Assembly (NCBI GenBank): GCA_013397435.1
Contig: VZRG01000875.1
Span: forward strand, 209,204-273,203
Source: Erythrocercus mccallii
Taxonomy: Eukaryota > Chordata > Aves > Passeriformes > Dicruridae
DNA: 64,000 nt
Direction of reading: 5' to 3'
Shown: positions 51,455 to 61,970 of the stretch, in pieces
How the letters are laid out: each line of letters begins with the position of its first letter
Position numbering within the stretch: position 1 is the first letter of the stretch
The notes under the pieces: model-generated
The model's database searches: none
The model's input: only the letters and a program-made list of their open reading frames with translations
What the model was told of the DNA's origin: nothing
Position numbers and translations under genes: made by a program

Positions 51455-51520
51455 ACATACGTACATACATACGTACATATCTATATCTATATCTATATCT
51501 ATATCTATATCTATATCTAT
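51455..51520. repeat. (TATATC)n hexanucleotide array, truncated by gap
   Basis: A short ACGTACATACAT-type lead-in (about 51459-51477) changes into uniform TATATC/ATCTAT hexamers that run into an assembly gap. The array resumes in related form at 51868-51919. Confidence 0.95.
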
Positions 51521-51700
51521 NNNNNNNNNNNNNNNNNNNNNNNNNNNNNNNNNNNNNNNNNNNNNNNNNNNNNNNNNNNNNNNNNNNNNNNNNNNNNNNN
51601 NNNNNNNNNNNNNNNNNNNNNNNNNNNNNNNNNNNNNNNNNNNNNNNNNNNNNNNNNNNNNNNNNNNNNNNNNNNNNNNNNNNNNNNNNNNNNNNNNNNN
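51521..51700. other. Assembly gap (180 N)
   Basis: These are unknown bases inside or directly after the hexamer array. The open frames crossing them (including a 211-codon one on the minus strand) have no meaning. Confidence 1.
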
Positions 51701-51714
51701 TCTGACCTATGTGA

Positions 51715-51862
51715 TTCAGAGGTGGTAACCCCACTCTCCAATCCGTGGTCATGTTTCCTGCATGTATATAATAGAATGTAATAAACAAGGCGAGGCCTTT
51801 TCTTGGCCCCTGCTCTGACAGAAAGTCCCAAGTGTCCTGTGGTCCATCTAGCGTGGCAATAT
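51715..51862 (+). mobile_element. Possible ERV LTR 3' fragment between hexamer arrays
   Basis: The segment carries a TATA-like GTATATAATAG and, about 10 bp further on, AATAAA within 'tgtaataaacaaggc', followed by a GC-richer stretch ('cttggcccctgctctgacag'). A TATA box so close to the poly(A) signal recalls alpharetrovirus-like or ERVK LTRs, which have a very short R region. Only about 150 bp are visible between the gap and the second hexamer array, so the rest may lie in the gap. This is a tentative call. Confidence 0.35.
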
Positions 51863-51865
51863 CTA

Positions 51866-51920
51866 GTGATATATATCTATATCTATATCTATATCTATCT
51901 ATATCTATATCTATATCTAC
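51866..51920. repeat. (TATATC)n hexanucleotide array, second block
   Basis: About eight TATATC-type units with one four-base slip (TATC). Same orientation as the block at 51475-51520. Confidence 0.95.
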
Positions 51921-51929
51921 GTGCATCAA

Positions 51930-52190
51930 AAGTTGTCTCTGCCACTCCTTCCTCCTCACACTTCTCCCCTGGCTCTCCAAGGGGAGACAGTCTTCACAAA
52001 CTTCTTCAGAATGAGTCTTTCCCTGGGGCTACAGTTCTTCAAAAACTACATCAGTTTGTGTCCGCTCCCCACCATGCAATCCTCCATTGTGGATCCCCCA
52101 CAGGGTCACACATCTTGAAATCAAACCTTTTCTCCACAAGTCTATATGTCCCTGTCAGGACTCTCTCCCGCACAGGCTTCAGAGTATGAG
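51930..52190 (-). mobile_element. ERVL LTR fragment, minus strand
   Basis: The plus strand ('ctctgccactccttcctcct', 'ggggagacagtcttcacaaa', 'cttcttcagaatgagtcttt', 'cagttcttcaaaaactacat', 'cccccacagggtcacacatc', 'tccctgtcaggactctctcc') follows, as reverse complement, the repetitive middle of the long avian ERVL LTR as I remember it. There each 20-30 bp module carries a 'cccacgggg' core. Both ends are missing. Family naming is from memory and needs a search. Confidence 0.5.
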
Positions 52191-55100
52191 AATATTTTTG
52201 TATTCTTGCCAGTTGATCTGCAGTATTCTTTCATTGGATCTCAGTATCATTTTAGCCACTCACTTGGCCACTCATTATTGTGTCTCACTGTAATTCTGAT
52301 TATCGCTCATCCCAGAAACTGGTAGTTTTCTATTATTAACTAATCATCTGTTGGCCTTGTGGGAGCCCCAGAGCTTCCAGGCCTTTTTAGTGAGGTTGAA
52401 TTATATTACCTACCCTTATTAAAACTTAGATTTAACCCAAGTAGAAAGGTAAAATTGCCCTCCCAGTTAATAGCTAATTACATAAAAACCTAGCTAATAT
52501 ACATAAAGCTAATGTACATAAAAATATATCACTAGTCATGTTAAGTTGCCTGAGTTTCATGGCAAAATGCACCAGTCTGACTTTGTACAAATAACGTTTG
52601 TGTTATGGATGAACTATGGAGGACCATGGGAAGAATTTCTGTTGCACACTTTCTTTTTAAAAAAATGAGATAATAAGTTTTGAAAGTTGAATGTAAATAG
52701 CAGTGTCAATGTTTTGAGCATGTTAGGCTGACTGCAGGTAATTATTTGTTTAATAAAAAATGGTGTATAGGGTCTCATCCAAACCCCAGTGAAATCAATT
52801 CAAAGATATCTAATCCTGGTGTGTAGAAGATCCAGCTAGAAGTATTTTAATCTCTATTTTGCAGCAACATGCCTAAGACGTTGTCTAGTCTAGACGTTGT
52901 TGTACTTGTCTAGTAATAACATGGGATGTCATAAAATTTTAGAATCCTTAATGAAACTCTGACTTAAAATTGTCATCTGTGCCACACTATGTAATTAAAA
53001 GAATGCATTTTATAACTTTGGATTGCTTTGTATTGTAGAACAAGTATGTATGTTAAAGAAAATATAAGGGCAAAATATGTCTTTGTCATTGCATTCTTTT
53101 CAAGGACTAACTGTGTGGTCAAGGAATGACAGAAATCTGTCTGAGATGATATAAAAGAACACAGATAAGTGTGGGACATAAATTCAACTAGCATTAATTG
53201 TAAGGATGCTTGACTTGATTTTCTCTGAATAGAGCAAATTTTATGGACCATAGAACGTTTTGTGCTCTGTTCTCTACTTTTATGTGCTTCCTCTCAATTT
53301 TGTAGCCTTCATCTTAGTCCTTTCTCAGCTGTTCTGTGACCACCTCAAAGCAGAAAGCATGCAGGCAAGTATTCTTGCAGGTCATTTTTATCTGTGTGGA
53401 GAATAGGAGAATGCCGTGGTAAAGCTACAAATATCAAAGCTATGAATAAATTTTACCAAAGCTATCAGAGTACAGCAGCCATGGTCCTCATGTTTTTTAC
53501 CCAGCAGCATCAAGCAAAGAATAAAGTGAAGGGTCTATGTACTTGCAATGGCAGAAGTGAAGTAATGCCTTGCTCTAGGTCTCAGTAAACTCTGATTTCA
53601 CCCTGATACTCTGCTTTCCAGAGAAGTAACAGCCTGCAATTCTCATTAAAATAGAAAAAAGCTTGTTCTTACGCCTGATCACTGCATTTGTGTTTCCTTG
53701 TAGTGCTGGCATCATTATAGCTGTAAAGTGTGTCAATTTACTTACAATGGAGATTTACAGCTCAGGCACAAAACTGAGTTGTAGAGGATTAATATGTTTC
53801 TGTGCATCAGCAGTGCCATGGTAACTGCTATTAACTCACTGTGCAGATGTTTTGAGCTCACTCCAGTTGCAAGGCAGTGTGATTTATCTGCAGTTCTGGA
53901 AGAACTTTCCACTAAGCTGCATTACTTTTTTTGATTGCTAAGAGTCTGTGAAGCATTGTGGGGCTAAAGGGTTCCCAGAGAAAGATGTGAGGGTACAATT
54001 GGGCACCACTGGATGTGAGGAGAAGGGCAGCACTGCCATGAAAACCCAGGAGGGTTGCCTGTGGTGAGGATGAAGCTTGCAGAGCCATCCTCAGCTGGGT
54101 GGCCCCACTGAGATCCATGGAGTGAGCAGCACTCACCCTGAATGATGGGAATACCCTGCATCCCTGCTCTGCAGCCTCCTGAACAGGACCATTGCAGTCC
54201 AAAACATGCAAGTGAATTTTGTTGTTGAAGCTGGTTGAATATTTGGCACATGAAGATGCTACAGCCATGCAAAAATAATTACATTCCTACACTCATGTCT
54301 TAATCAGTAAAGTTGTGCTGAGAAGAGTTAATAGTAGGAGCTCAAGGGACAGATTTGTTGATTTCAAACATTAAAATCTCCATATCATTACCTTACTTGT
54401 AAGACTATCTGAAAAACTATTTTACTGCTGTTAAAATAATAAAGATTTTTTGGGAATGTTTTATTTGGCCACTGTCTTCTGGGTTTGGATGTACTGCAAT
54501 AACGTTTTCCAAGCAATTTGTGCTACAATGTCTTAAAAATAGAAGTTGATATTATCCCTCATATGTGTTCAGGAGTTGGGTTTTTTTAAACAAAAGAGAA
54601 AAAATAAATCCAAAGAACAGAAGACGAGTAATTCTGAATGCAACCTTTAAAGATTTTGCAAATTTTGCCATCCCCTCCCCTCTCCGGAACTTCCCTTCCC
54701 TGATAAACACATAAACAACATTGTTATTTCATTCAATCTGAAAAAAGTCAAGTGTCTCAGTTTGTAAGTACATGCAAGAGGATGGAAACTTGATTATAGC
54801 ACTTTTCCAATGCATTAGAAAAGACCCAGATTAATATCATCTGGAAATGTGGAATCATCTTTAATAGTGAAATAGAATACTAAGATTTTTATTAAGTTCT
54901 TTTTTACATGAAATGTTAGTTATTATTGTTTTGCTGAATGAGCTTTCATGCCATTTGAAATTATTGCCACAGTCTATTTTAGAAATCTTGAATGTAATCT
55001 ACACATTTGGTAATCTGTTATTTCTTATAGTTAAATCAGCCACTTAATTACAGTGACATTTTACATTCTAAAGCATCTTCTCTGAGCTATTTCTACATCT

Positions 55101-56411
55101 TATTGATGCTTTCTGCTTAATGGCATCCAAAACCAGCTCCTTAGCTACCCACAAAGCTAAGGTCTCATAAAAGCTCTCATCCCTGCTGAACAGTCTTCTC
55201 TAGATCAAGAAACACGACACTCTGCTCAACTCAACCCAAACTGTCTGCTTTAAGATCAAAGGCTTCCCTGGCCTAGCCTTCCTACACATCAGTTCATTGT
55301 TAAAATATTGACTCTAAATTCCAGCCTGGCTAGGATGCTAGCTTTCATTTTCTACATCTACTTGTCTAGCCCTCATGATTAGAAAAAGCTGCCTGTAAGC
55401 ATTCAATTTTCCTTCATCTCTTCTTATAATGCTTTTCTTTAAAACAAACTGTTTAATGACTTGCTTCTTGCCAGTAAAAATTGGCTGGAGCACAAACCAC
55501 ATTTTTTTCTGGCTGAATAGAATTTCAGTGTTTCTTTGCACACCCTCACCTACATTTAACGTATTATCTATTGCTCCATTCTCTCTGGTTCCACGTTCTT
55601 AAGGCCTTTTATTTTGGGAAGAGTAAGAAGATAGAGGATATTTCTAAATATCGTGTGCTTCAGCCTGAAAAACGTTTAAATAAATGTACTTGCAGAACAA
55701 CACAATATTTAATTCCTGGAAGCTTTGATTTTATCTTGTGCAGTACTCACAATATCTAGTAGCAGAGGGAGCAAAGCATTAGAGGAAACCTTTTTGTTCT
55801 CTGCTGTACTAGCAGCAGCACCCAGCATCTCTTGGACCAATCCTGAAATCCCACAGCTTTGGACTTGTGCCTCTCCAAGCATTCATGGTAAGAGCTGACC
55901 CTTTAAAACAGATGTGCTGTGACTCGGCTGTACTCCAGGGCAGTGGTAGGGGCAGGCTCCAGCTCTGTCCAAGATTTTGTGGAAGGCAGCACCGGAACTG
56001 TTTAGCCCTCAAGGCTCCTGCTGTGAGACCATCTAGCTAAATCAAAGGATTAATGTCATTAATTTTAATTTAATCCTTGTTTCCTTTAAATGGCCAAGCA
56101 AAGAAGGACAGATTCCGCTTCTCAAACCATCCCTTTCTCATTGTGAATTGGCTGTAAATCCATTTATTTTTGCTGTGAAAGTTTATCTAAATGCCAACAG
56201 CCAAAGAGTGCTACAGGTTAGTAAACAACTCCCAGAGTACCACTGCTCTGAGTTACTTTGTTGCTCTTTCTGATAGTAATACTAACAAAACAAATTATTT
56301 GTGCACACATTGCTGATTCCAATCAGCATTCATTTTTTTTACAGGAGTTTAACAAAACAAACAAAGTAGTGGCTGAATTGACAAAATGGATGAATGATTT
56401 TTTGACCACTA
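52191..56411. other. Unique stretch, mostly AT-rich
   Basis: No gene is recognised. A GC-richer island at about 53930-54215 carries overlapping minus-strand open frames (118 and 102 codons). Another lies at about 55800-56030. Neither resembles a repeat or gene family known to me. Confidence 0.45.
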
Positions 56412-56517
56412 ATAATAGATATAGATATAGATATAGATATAGATATAGATATAGATATAGATATAGATAGATAGATAGATAGATAGATATAGATATAGAT
56501 ATAGATATAGATATAGA
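56412..56517. repeat. (GATATA)n hexanucleotide array
   Basis: A long run of GATATA units with an internal GATA tetramer patch (about 56466-56488). This is the reverse complement of the TATATC arrays at 51.48-51.92 kb, so the two sites are in opposite orientation. Confidence 0.95.
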
Positions 56518-56568
56518 TGATATAGATAGATGTAGAGGATATAGATGTAGAGGATATAGATGTAGCTG
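56518..56568. repeat. 15-bp minisatellite, about 2.7 units
   Basis: The unit GATATAGATGTAGAG is repeated directly after the hexamer array and clearly derives from it by substitution and unit change. Confidence 0.85.
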
Positions 56569-57024
56569 TGTAACTCAAGGAGAAACTAACCAGCTTTCAC
56601 ATTTCTGGGGCAAACCTGATTATCTCCTTTGAAATAGACTGCTTTCCCCTCAGCCCAAACAGGATCATTTCTGGAGGTGGGATGCAAAGTTTGAAAGAAC
56701 AATGAGATAATCTGCCATATATTTCTGGAATATATTTTCTGGCATATATTCCTAAAGGCATATAACCTTTAGGCAACATTCATTGTTTTCTATCTAAGAT
56801 ATAACTGAAGACAGTTCTAGGAAGTGACGGGCAGGACAAAGTCAGGCCTACAAAAAGTCAAAATAAGACATGCAATAAAACTAGAACATTCTATTTTAAA
56901 ATCCAAATTGAAGCATAATAAATAATGTGCATGCCATAATGTGTACAGACGTATAATATGCATTATAAGTTACTGGGTAGTTTGTAATTGAAATACAGGT
57001 TTACCTGAGGTGTGTCATTCCCTC
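56569..57024. other. Unique AT-rich spacer
   Basis: No gene is seen. A short imperfect repeat of CATATAT/TGGAATATAT type lies at about 56715-56765. Confidence 0.45.
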
Positions 57025-58459
57025 TGTGCTGGTTTTGCATTAACTGATTTTTGGTGAGCAGGGAAGAAGCCAGTCACGGAAGTGATTTTCTAAGAGAGGC
57101 TGCTAACAGCTTCCTCTGTGCCTGACAAAACTAATCAATGACTAGTTTTGAATACCGACACCTTGTTAAACCACTAGGAAGCTGAACACACATCTGTGAA
57201 CACACATGTTAAAAAACAAACAAACCCGGTAAAGTTCTCTTCTTCTCCCGCCCTGGGAGCAGGTAACAGGCTGGCCTGGTCCCTCCGTGCAGCCGGGCCC
57301 GGCCGGGCGGGCCCTGCCGAGGGGCCGGGCCCCTTCCCGGGAAGCCCGCTGGGCCCAGGCCGGGTCGGGCTGAGCCCCGATGGCTGTGAACATCTGGCTG
57401 CCGGGCTGGTTCCCTCCCCAGGGTGGTCATGCCGGGCTGCAGCTGGAATTAAGCACAGTACGGGCCTGAGACCGGCCATGCAGCCAGAGTGGCTGCCGCC
57501 GTTCTGGCCGGGCCCCCTGAGATCCTGGCATAGCCCCAGCGTGGCCTGAATCTATCACCGTGACTGCTTTGGCCACTGCCGACCATCTTGATCATCTACA
57601 GCCACAGGCGAGATATTAATTCTTTCATTACACAGATGAAACTTGCAGGACATTGATCCTCTCTCAAGTGAGAGAAAAGGACAGAATGAAGACACATAGA
57701 CAACATGAAGACACTAAAGTCAGTAAAGAAGGAGTCAAGTCCCAGGTGGGAGGAGAATGAGGAGATGCCTTAGTCTTAGGTTGAAATTCTTTTGTAAGAC
57801 CATGGTGATGGACTTGATACACTAGAATATCCGTTTAATTCATAAAAACAGTATGGGGAGATGGAGTGTTCAAATTGCAGACATGAGAAAGGCATTTGTG
57901 CTGAACTAAATGGATGTTGAAGTGATCTCATGAGAAGCTTGAACAGAGAGATGAGAGTGATCCCTTTGCCCCCAGGAAAAGACTTCTCAGAGATGAAGAT
58001 GATGTAAGAGATAGATGAAGAGAACCTCTGCTTTTGAACAGCTCATCCTTAAAATGGTACCTCATGGGTTTGACATGGCCCACGAACGCAGCTGTGGGAA
58101 GGCTGTGAAAGACGGGAGGGAACTCACATATACAGATTTCCATGAGGCTGCTATTCATGAGAATTGGAGCCATGGGAGGACTATTTTGTTGTGGAGAAGT
58201 CTCCATGACATGGCAAAAGACACTCTTCTCCCTAAGAGAACTGGTGAAAGACTATTTTAGAGGTGATAAACTGATCTGAGTCCCAAGGTTTTGTTTCTGT
58301 ATATTGTCACTAGGAAAGAAAAGAAGGTTGTGGCAGGAGGAAAAGTGTTCTTAAGGTTTTATTCTGATTTTTTTCCTTTTCTTTCAGTTCTGTTTAAATA
58401 AAGTTTTCTTTATACCCTTTAAGTTTTAAGCCTGCTTTGGTCTTCTTCTAATCCTCACA
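57025..58459 (+). mobile_element. ERVL-like solo LTR with CpG-rich core
   Basis: The unit starts TGTGCTGGTTTTGC and ends ATCCTCACA. The first 150 bp ('ctgatttttggtgagcaggg', 'agaggctgctaacagcttcc', 'ctgtgcctgacaaaactaat') and the segment near 57700 ('agacactaaagtcagtaaag') follow the layout of the long avian ERVL LTR as I recall it. AATAAA is at 58397-58402. The part at about 57235-57560 is strongly GC- and CpG-rich, unlike the flanks. No target duplication was found at these edges (CCCTC versus GCAGA), so it is old or the edges are slightly off. Open frames of 73-117 codons on both strands in the GC-rich part, and the 81-codon frame at 58015-58260, are not supported as genes. Confidence 0.65.
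57235..57560. promoter_or_regulatory. CpG-rich island inside the ERVL-like LTR
   Basis: Dense GGGCC, CCGGG and GCCGGGC motifs, with many CpG pairs, stand out in the surrounding AT-rich DNA. In sequence terms it is a CpG island candidate. It lies inside an LTR, so it is more likely a retroviral control or leader segment than a host gene promoter. Confidence 0.5.
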
Positions 58460-58498
58460 GCAGAAAAGGAGTAAATAAGTCTAGTAGGTCCATTTAGT

Positions 58499-58595
58499 CA
58501 ATTACGTAATGCCAAATTATGTAATTAGCCAATTACATAATGCCAAATGCCAATTGGCATTTAGCCAACACAAAGACTCACCAAATTATTTGGTG
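58499..58595. repeat. Cluster of palindromes and inverted repeats
   Basis: Three hairpin-forming units follow one another. ATTATGTAATT (58516-58526) and AATTACATAAT (58531-58541) are perfect 11-bp arms around AGCC. AAATGCCAATTGGCATTT (58545-58562) is a perfect 18-bp palindrome. CACCAAAT and ATTTGGTG (58579-58586 and 58588-58595) are 8-bp arms around one base. A 19-bp direct repeat (CAATTACRTAATGCCAAAT, at 58499 and 58530) overlaps them. The cluster lies 40 bp after the LTR end. Confidence 0.85.
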
Positions 58596-58599
58596 CATT

Positions 58600-60276
58600 A
58601 TCCGGGAAATTTCAAATTGGTGAAAGAAAATCACTGCACTAAATTGGTGTTTCCACCCGATTTCGACCTGAAACTGCCACAGTCTGTTGGAGAAATAAGG
58701 AAGAAATCCATGCATGAAATTTTAGTTCTGTCCTCAGGAAAAGTTTTCAGTATTTGATTCAAATTTTTAATTCCTTTCCATTACAACAGAGAAGGAAAAT
58801 TGTCTTTTAATCTCTGAAAGCCAAAAATAATTTCAGATTTAAAAGAACCTGACTTTTCCAGTGAAGTACATAGCTGAGATTTAGAATTACCCATTCAGTG
58901 TAGGGGTCTTGTCTATACTTCTTGTACACATAAGCATCATGGGGGTAAAAAAACGGGTTCCAGACAACCAAAGGTATGGCTCAAAGAAACCGTCACCTCA
59001 AAAACACATAGTGGGCATAAAAACACATCACAGTTTGATGAAACAGGAATGTGTAGCAAGCAGGTATTTTTCGAATGTCACTTTAACCAAGACATGTTTT
59101 TCTGATAGTTTTTCTTGTGTCACTGATAAGCCTTCTAGAGCTTTTACAGATTAAGGATTTTTAACAATTTCAATTTAATCTTCCTGCTAATGAGACTGGC
59201 ATGAGAAAATCTTTGAAATCTTTGGATAATTCAGCAATGTTTACAGCAGATGGCTTCCTCTTTGAAGATCTGACATAGTATTAGTAAAATCCTTTGATAG
59301 CAAATCTGATCTGATTTTCTTGGATCAATTGCTTCAAATTGGATTATTGTACTGAGCAAGTGATGGTAACACAGCATATCAGAATTTACAAGAGTTTAGC
59401 TCGCTTTAATTAGATAAAGAAAAATTTGTTACCACTTCAGAATTTTACTGATTTTGATAAATAATGATTTTAGATCTATAATAATGTTTTATGCAAAACC
59501 TCATCTGGCGGTTTACTGAACTGAATTGCTATTATCTACCTACTGCATTATGACACATGGCGTATAGATTCTGATTCTGTGAGACTAAAAAAGTTATGTA
59601 ATAAAAAAAAATCTTATTTATGCTTAATGTATGCATTGTCTAGATACAAATTATTGCTGCACACCGCCTCTGTCCAGATTTCAGATTTCTGAAGATCTAA
59701 TTAATGAAATGTATCATAGAAATGTTCAACTTAATTAATGGAATAGTTTGTTTAGAATAAACATTCTACCTAATTTTCTGTGGTTTTCTTTTTTTCAGGA
59801 TGCATTTTAAAGGAAATAAGAAAATTCAGAAGATGTTCAATAGATGAGATTTGTGAATGAAACCCTTTCTTCCTCCACAAAAGCCAAGTGAGCAACCTGA
59901 AGATCCTTCTAGGCAACTGTATATTCTTAACTGCTGCTTATATGACAGATGGCAGTCTGCCTTTGGCAACATTTTCTGCTTCAAATTTTCAAATGCTCTT
60001 GAAAAGCTTTGACTGTTTTCTTCACCCTCTTTTTAATCCTCAAAGGACAGGTACTTCATGGGGATTCTCATTTATTTTTTGTGTTTCTGTTACCTCTCAC
60101 TTTCTACTTTTTACATTTTTAATTTTTCTTCAGAGCCACTTGTTGCTTACAGATTCCCTCAAGAGCAAAAATAGCTGATGAATGGAGAGCTAGGGAAACC
60201 AGCAAGAGAAATTCTTCTGATTTCTATATAAAATTCTCTCAACATGGGTCTATTTGTTAATACAGGGAACTAATAT
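58600..60276. other. Unique AT-rich stretch
   Basis: No gene is recognised. A good splice acceptor-like sequence ('ggttttctttttttcag', about 59783-59799) occurs, but stops follow in the frames I checked and there is no paired donor. Confidence 0.45.
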
Positions 60277-60378
60277 GGAAGAAAAAGAAAAAAGAAAGAA
60301 AAAAGAAAAAAGAAAAAAGAAAGAAAAAAGAAAAAAGAAACAAAAAAGAAAAAAGAATGGGGAGGGGAGGGAGAGGAG
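60277..60378. repeat. (AAAAAG)n / GGGAGG purine tract
   Basis: An A-rich (A)4-6G array is pure purine from 60277 to 60340. After one C it continues to a GGGGAGGGGAGGGAG segment. Lys/Arg-rich and Phe-rich open frames here are translations of the repeat. Confidence 0.95.
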
Positions 60379-60530
60379 GTCCTTAATGATAAGAATTCCA
60401 ACAGAAGATGCTTTAGTTCTGTTGTTGGTTTTGCTAGTAATCTTTGCTGCAATTTCATTGGTTTCCTGAAAGATAAGAGCTGTGGGACTTCTGATTTACA
60501 TAAAGTTGAAAACTGTTTGCACTCATGTCT

Positions 60531-61970
60531 TGCCAATTGTGATGGTTTCAGTGTTTGCTATTTTTAGATATGACTATGAGAACTCAAAAAACAAAACAGG
60601 CTTACTTTAAAATGATAAAAGATAGTTTATTCATATACACCAAAAAGAAGAAAGTAAGAAAATTTTAAAAAAAATGAAACTTTCAAAACATCCTTCTCTC
60701 CCCCCTCAAGTACTCACTTTCCTACACACAACATAAAAAGACAAAACCTGTAATTTCAGTCAGTTTTACCATTTAAAAATAATCTTTCATCAGTTCTTTT
60801 GGGAAAATAGTTTCTCCGAATTTCCATAGAGAATTCCTACTGACGACATAGAATAGTTCTCTTGTGAGTCTTAACTCTCACAAAGGCAGCTGCCCAGGAA
60901 CCTGCCTTATGAAGTCCTTCCCAATAGCGGTTTTCCCAACACTGCATATAGACCGTATGTGCTTATAAGGGGTACTGTTTAAGGATGCTTCCTCTAGTAT
61001 CAAAGATTCTCTTCTACTGTTTCCAAAATCATCTTCATCTCAAAACCTAAACATCTCCTTTTCTTTAGAAGAGAAAAGACTCATATCACTTTTAACTAGA
61101 ACTTTAATCCCCCTCAAACAGCATCTATGTTACAGGTAAAAAATAGTCCATTCTCCATAGTTTACTCGAGATGTCCAGCCAAATCAGGCCACTCCTCCTC
61201 CTTTGCCCCAAAGAGTCTTTTCACTCTCTCTTCACTGACTTCAGTTTCATGCTATGTCTCTTTACGGTTCAATCACTTTGTCTCACTCCGGGAACGCCAG
61301 TGCCTTGAAAGTTCCATCTGCTGGCAGGAAAGAGTTAAAGCTTGTCCAGTCTTGCGGAGGTTAGGGGGTCCCTGTCGGCGGGAGCTGCGAAGTTCTCCAA
61401 GCCATGCCCGTGAGTGGGCTGGTGGATGCCACCTTTTCCACCCCTCCGTCTCATGGCATGGGCACTCAGGGCTGCTCCCTGAAGTCGAGGAAGAAGGGAG
61501 CGCGGGGGAGTGGGGGGAACATCCCCCCAAGCCCTGGCCGGCGGCACGGGCAGCTGCCGGGGCTTTTCCTCCCCTCCCCCGCTGCTCGCTGTTATCGGCC
61601 TTTAGGCATGGCCAAGCAGCTCCCCTGCACGGGGCAGCGGCTCCCGGAGGACCGGGAAGGGGAAGGGAACGTCTCCTCCCGGCCCTGGCTGGGAGCTTTT
61701 CCTCTCTTCTCCCCTGCTGGGGCTGGGGCCTTTCCTCCCTCTCCTCCGCCGTCAGCCGGGGAAAAAGGGGTTCCGCTGGCCGGGCAGCTCCCCAGTGGGG
61801 ACAGAGGCTCCCGGAGGCCCGGCTGGGCCCGGCCCGGCCCGCCTGCCGCACGACGCTACCTGGTGGCTCACCGGGAGAAAAAACAGGAAAGCGCTGACAC
61901 ATTCTCAGCTTTATATGGGTATTGCCGAAAGTCTCATTCTGTTTTCTCAGTGGTCAAAGCACATGCCAAT
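60531..61970 (-). mobile_element. Long LTR-like element, minus strand, with 7-bp flanking repeat
   Basis: The element proper is taken as 60538-61963. It starts (plus) TGTGATGG and ends AAAGCACA, giving TGTG...CACA ends. It is flanked by TGCCAAT on both sides (60531-60537 and 61964-61970). On the minus strand it shows a TATA box (CATATAAAG, complement at about 61909-61918) only some 50 bp from its 5' end, a long CpG-rich body (61340-61870), and AATAAA (complement TTTATT, 60626-60631) about 90 bp before its 3' end. This is LTR order with a very short U3 and very long R/U5, which is unusual. A 7-bp duplication is also atypical, so the right edge may be misplaced or part of the match may be chance. 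Frames of 256, 209 and 201 codons in the CpG-rich part exist on both strands and are not credible genes. Confidence 0.5.
61340..61870. promoter_or_regulatory. CpG-rich island inside the minus-strand LTR-like element
   Basis: A GC-rich stretch with frequent CpG, CCGGG and GGGGAGG motifs lies in AT-rich DNA. It lies downstream of a minus-strand TATA-like box at about 61915, so it would be transcribed as a leader if that promoter is used. Confidence 0.5.

Noticed and set aside
51345..51980. 211-codon minus-strand open frame
   Set aside because: Most of it is unknown bases plus a translated hexamer repeat (Arg-Tyr dipeptides).
57196..57549. Host CpG-island promoter with a 117-codon coding start
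   Set aside because: The island lies inside an ERVL-like LTR. Frames are open on both strands and no splice donor or Kozak-supported conserved frame is evident.
59783..60178. Exon following the strong acceptor 'ggttttctttttttcag'
   Set aside because: Early stops follow in the frames I checked, and the later 96-codon open frame has no donor or recognisable content.
61127..61897. 256-codon plus-strand open frame, with 209- and 201-codon frames overlapping it on both strands
   Set aside because: The frames lie in a CpG-rich, stop-poor part of an LTR-like element, are open on both strands at once, have low-complexity Gly/Pro/Ala/Arg composition and show no domain.
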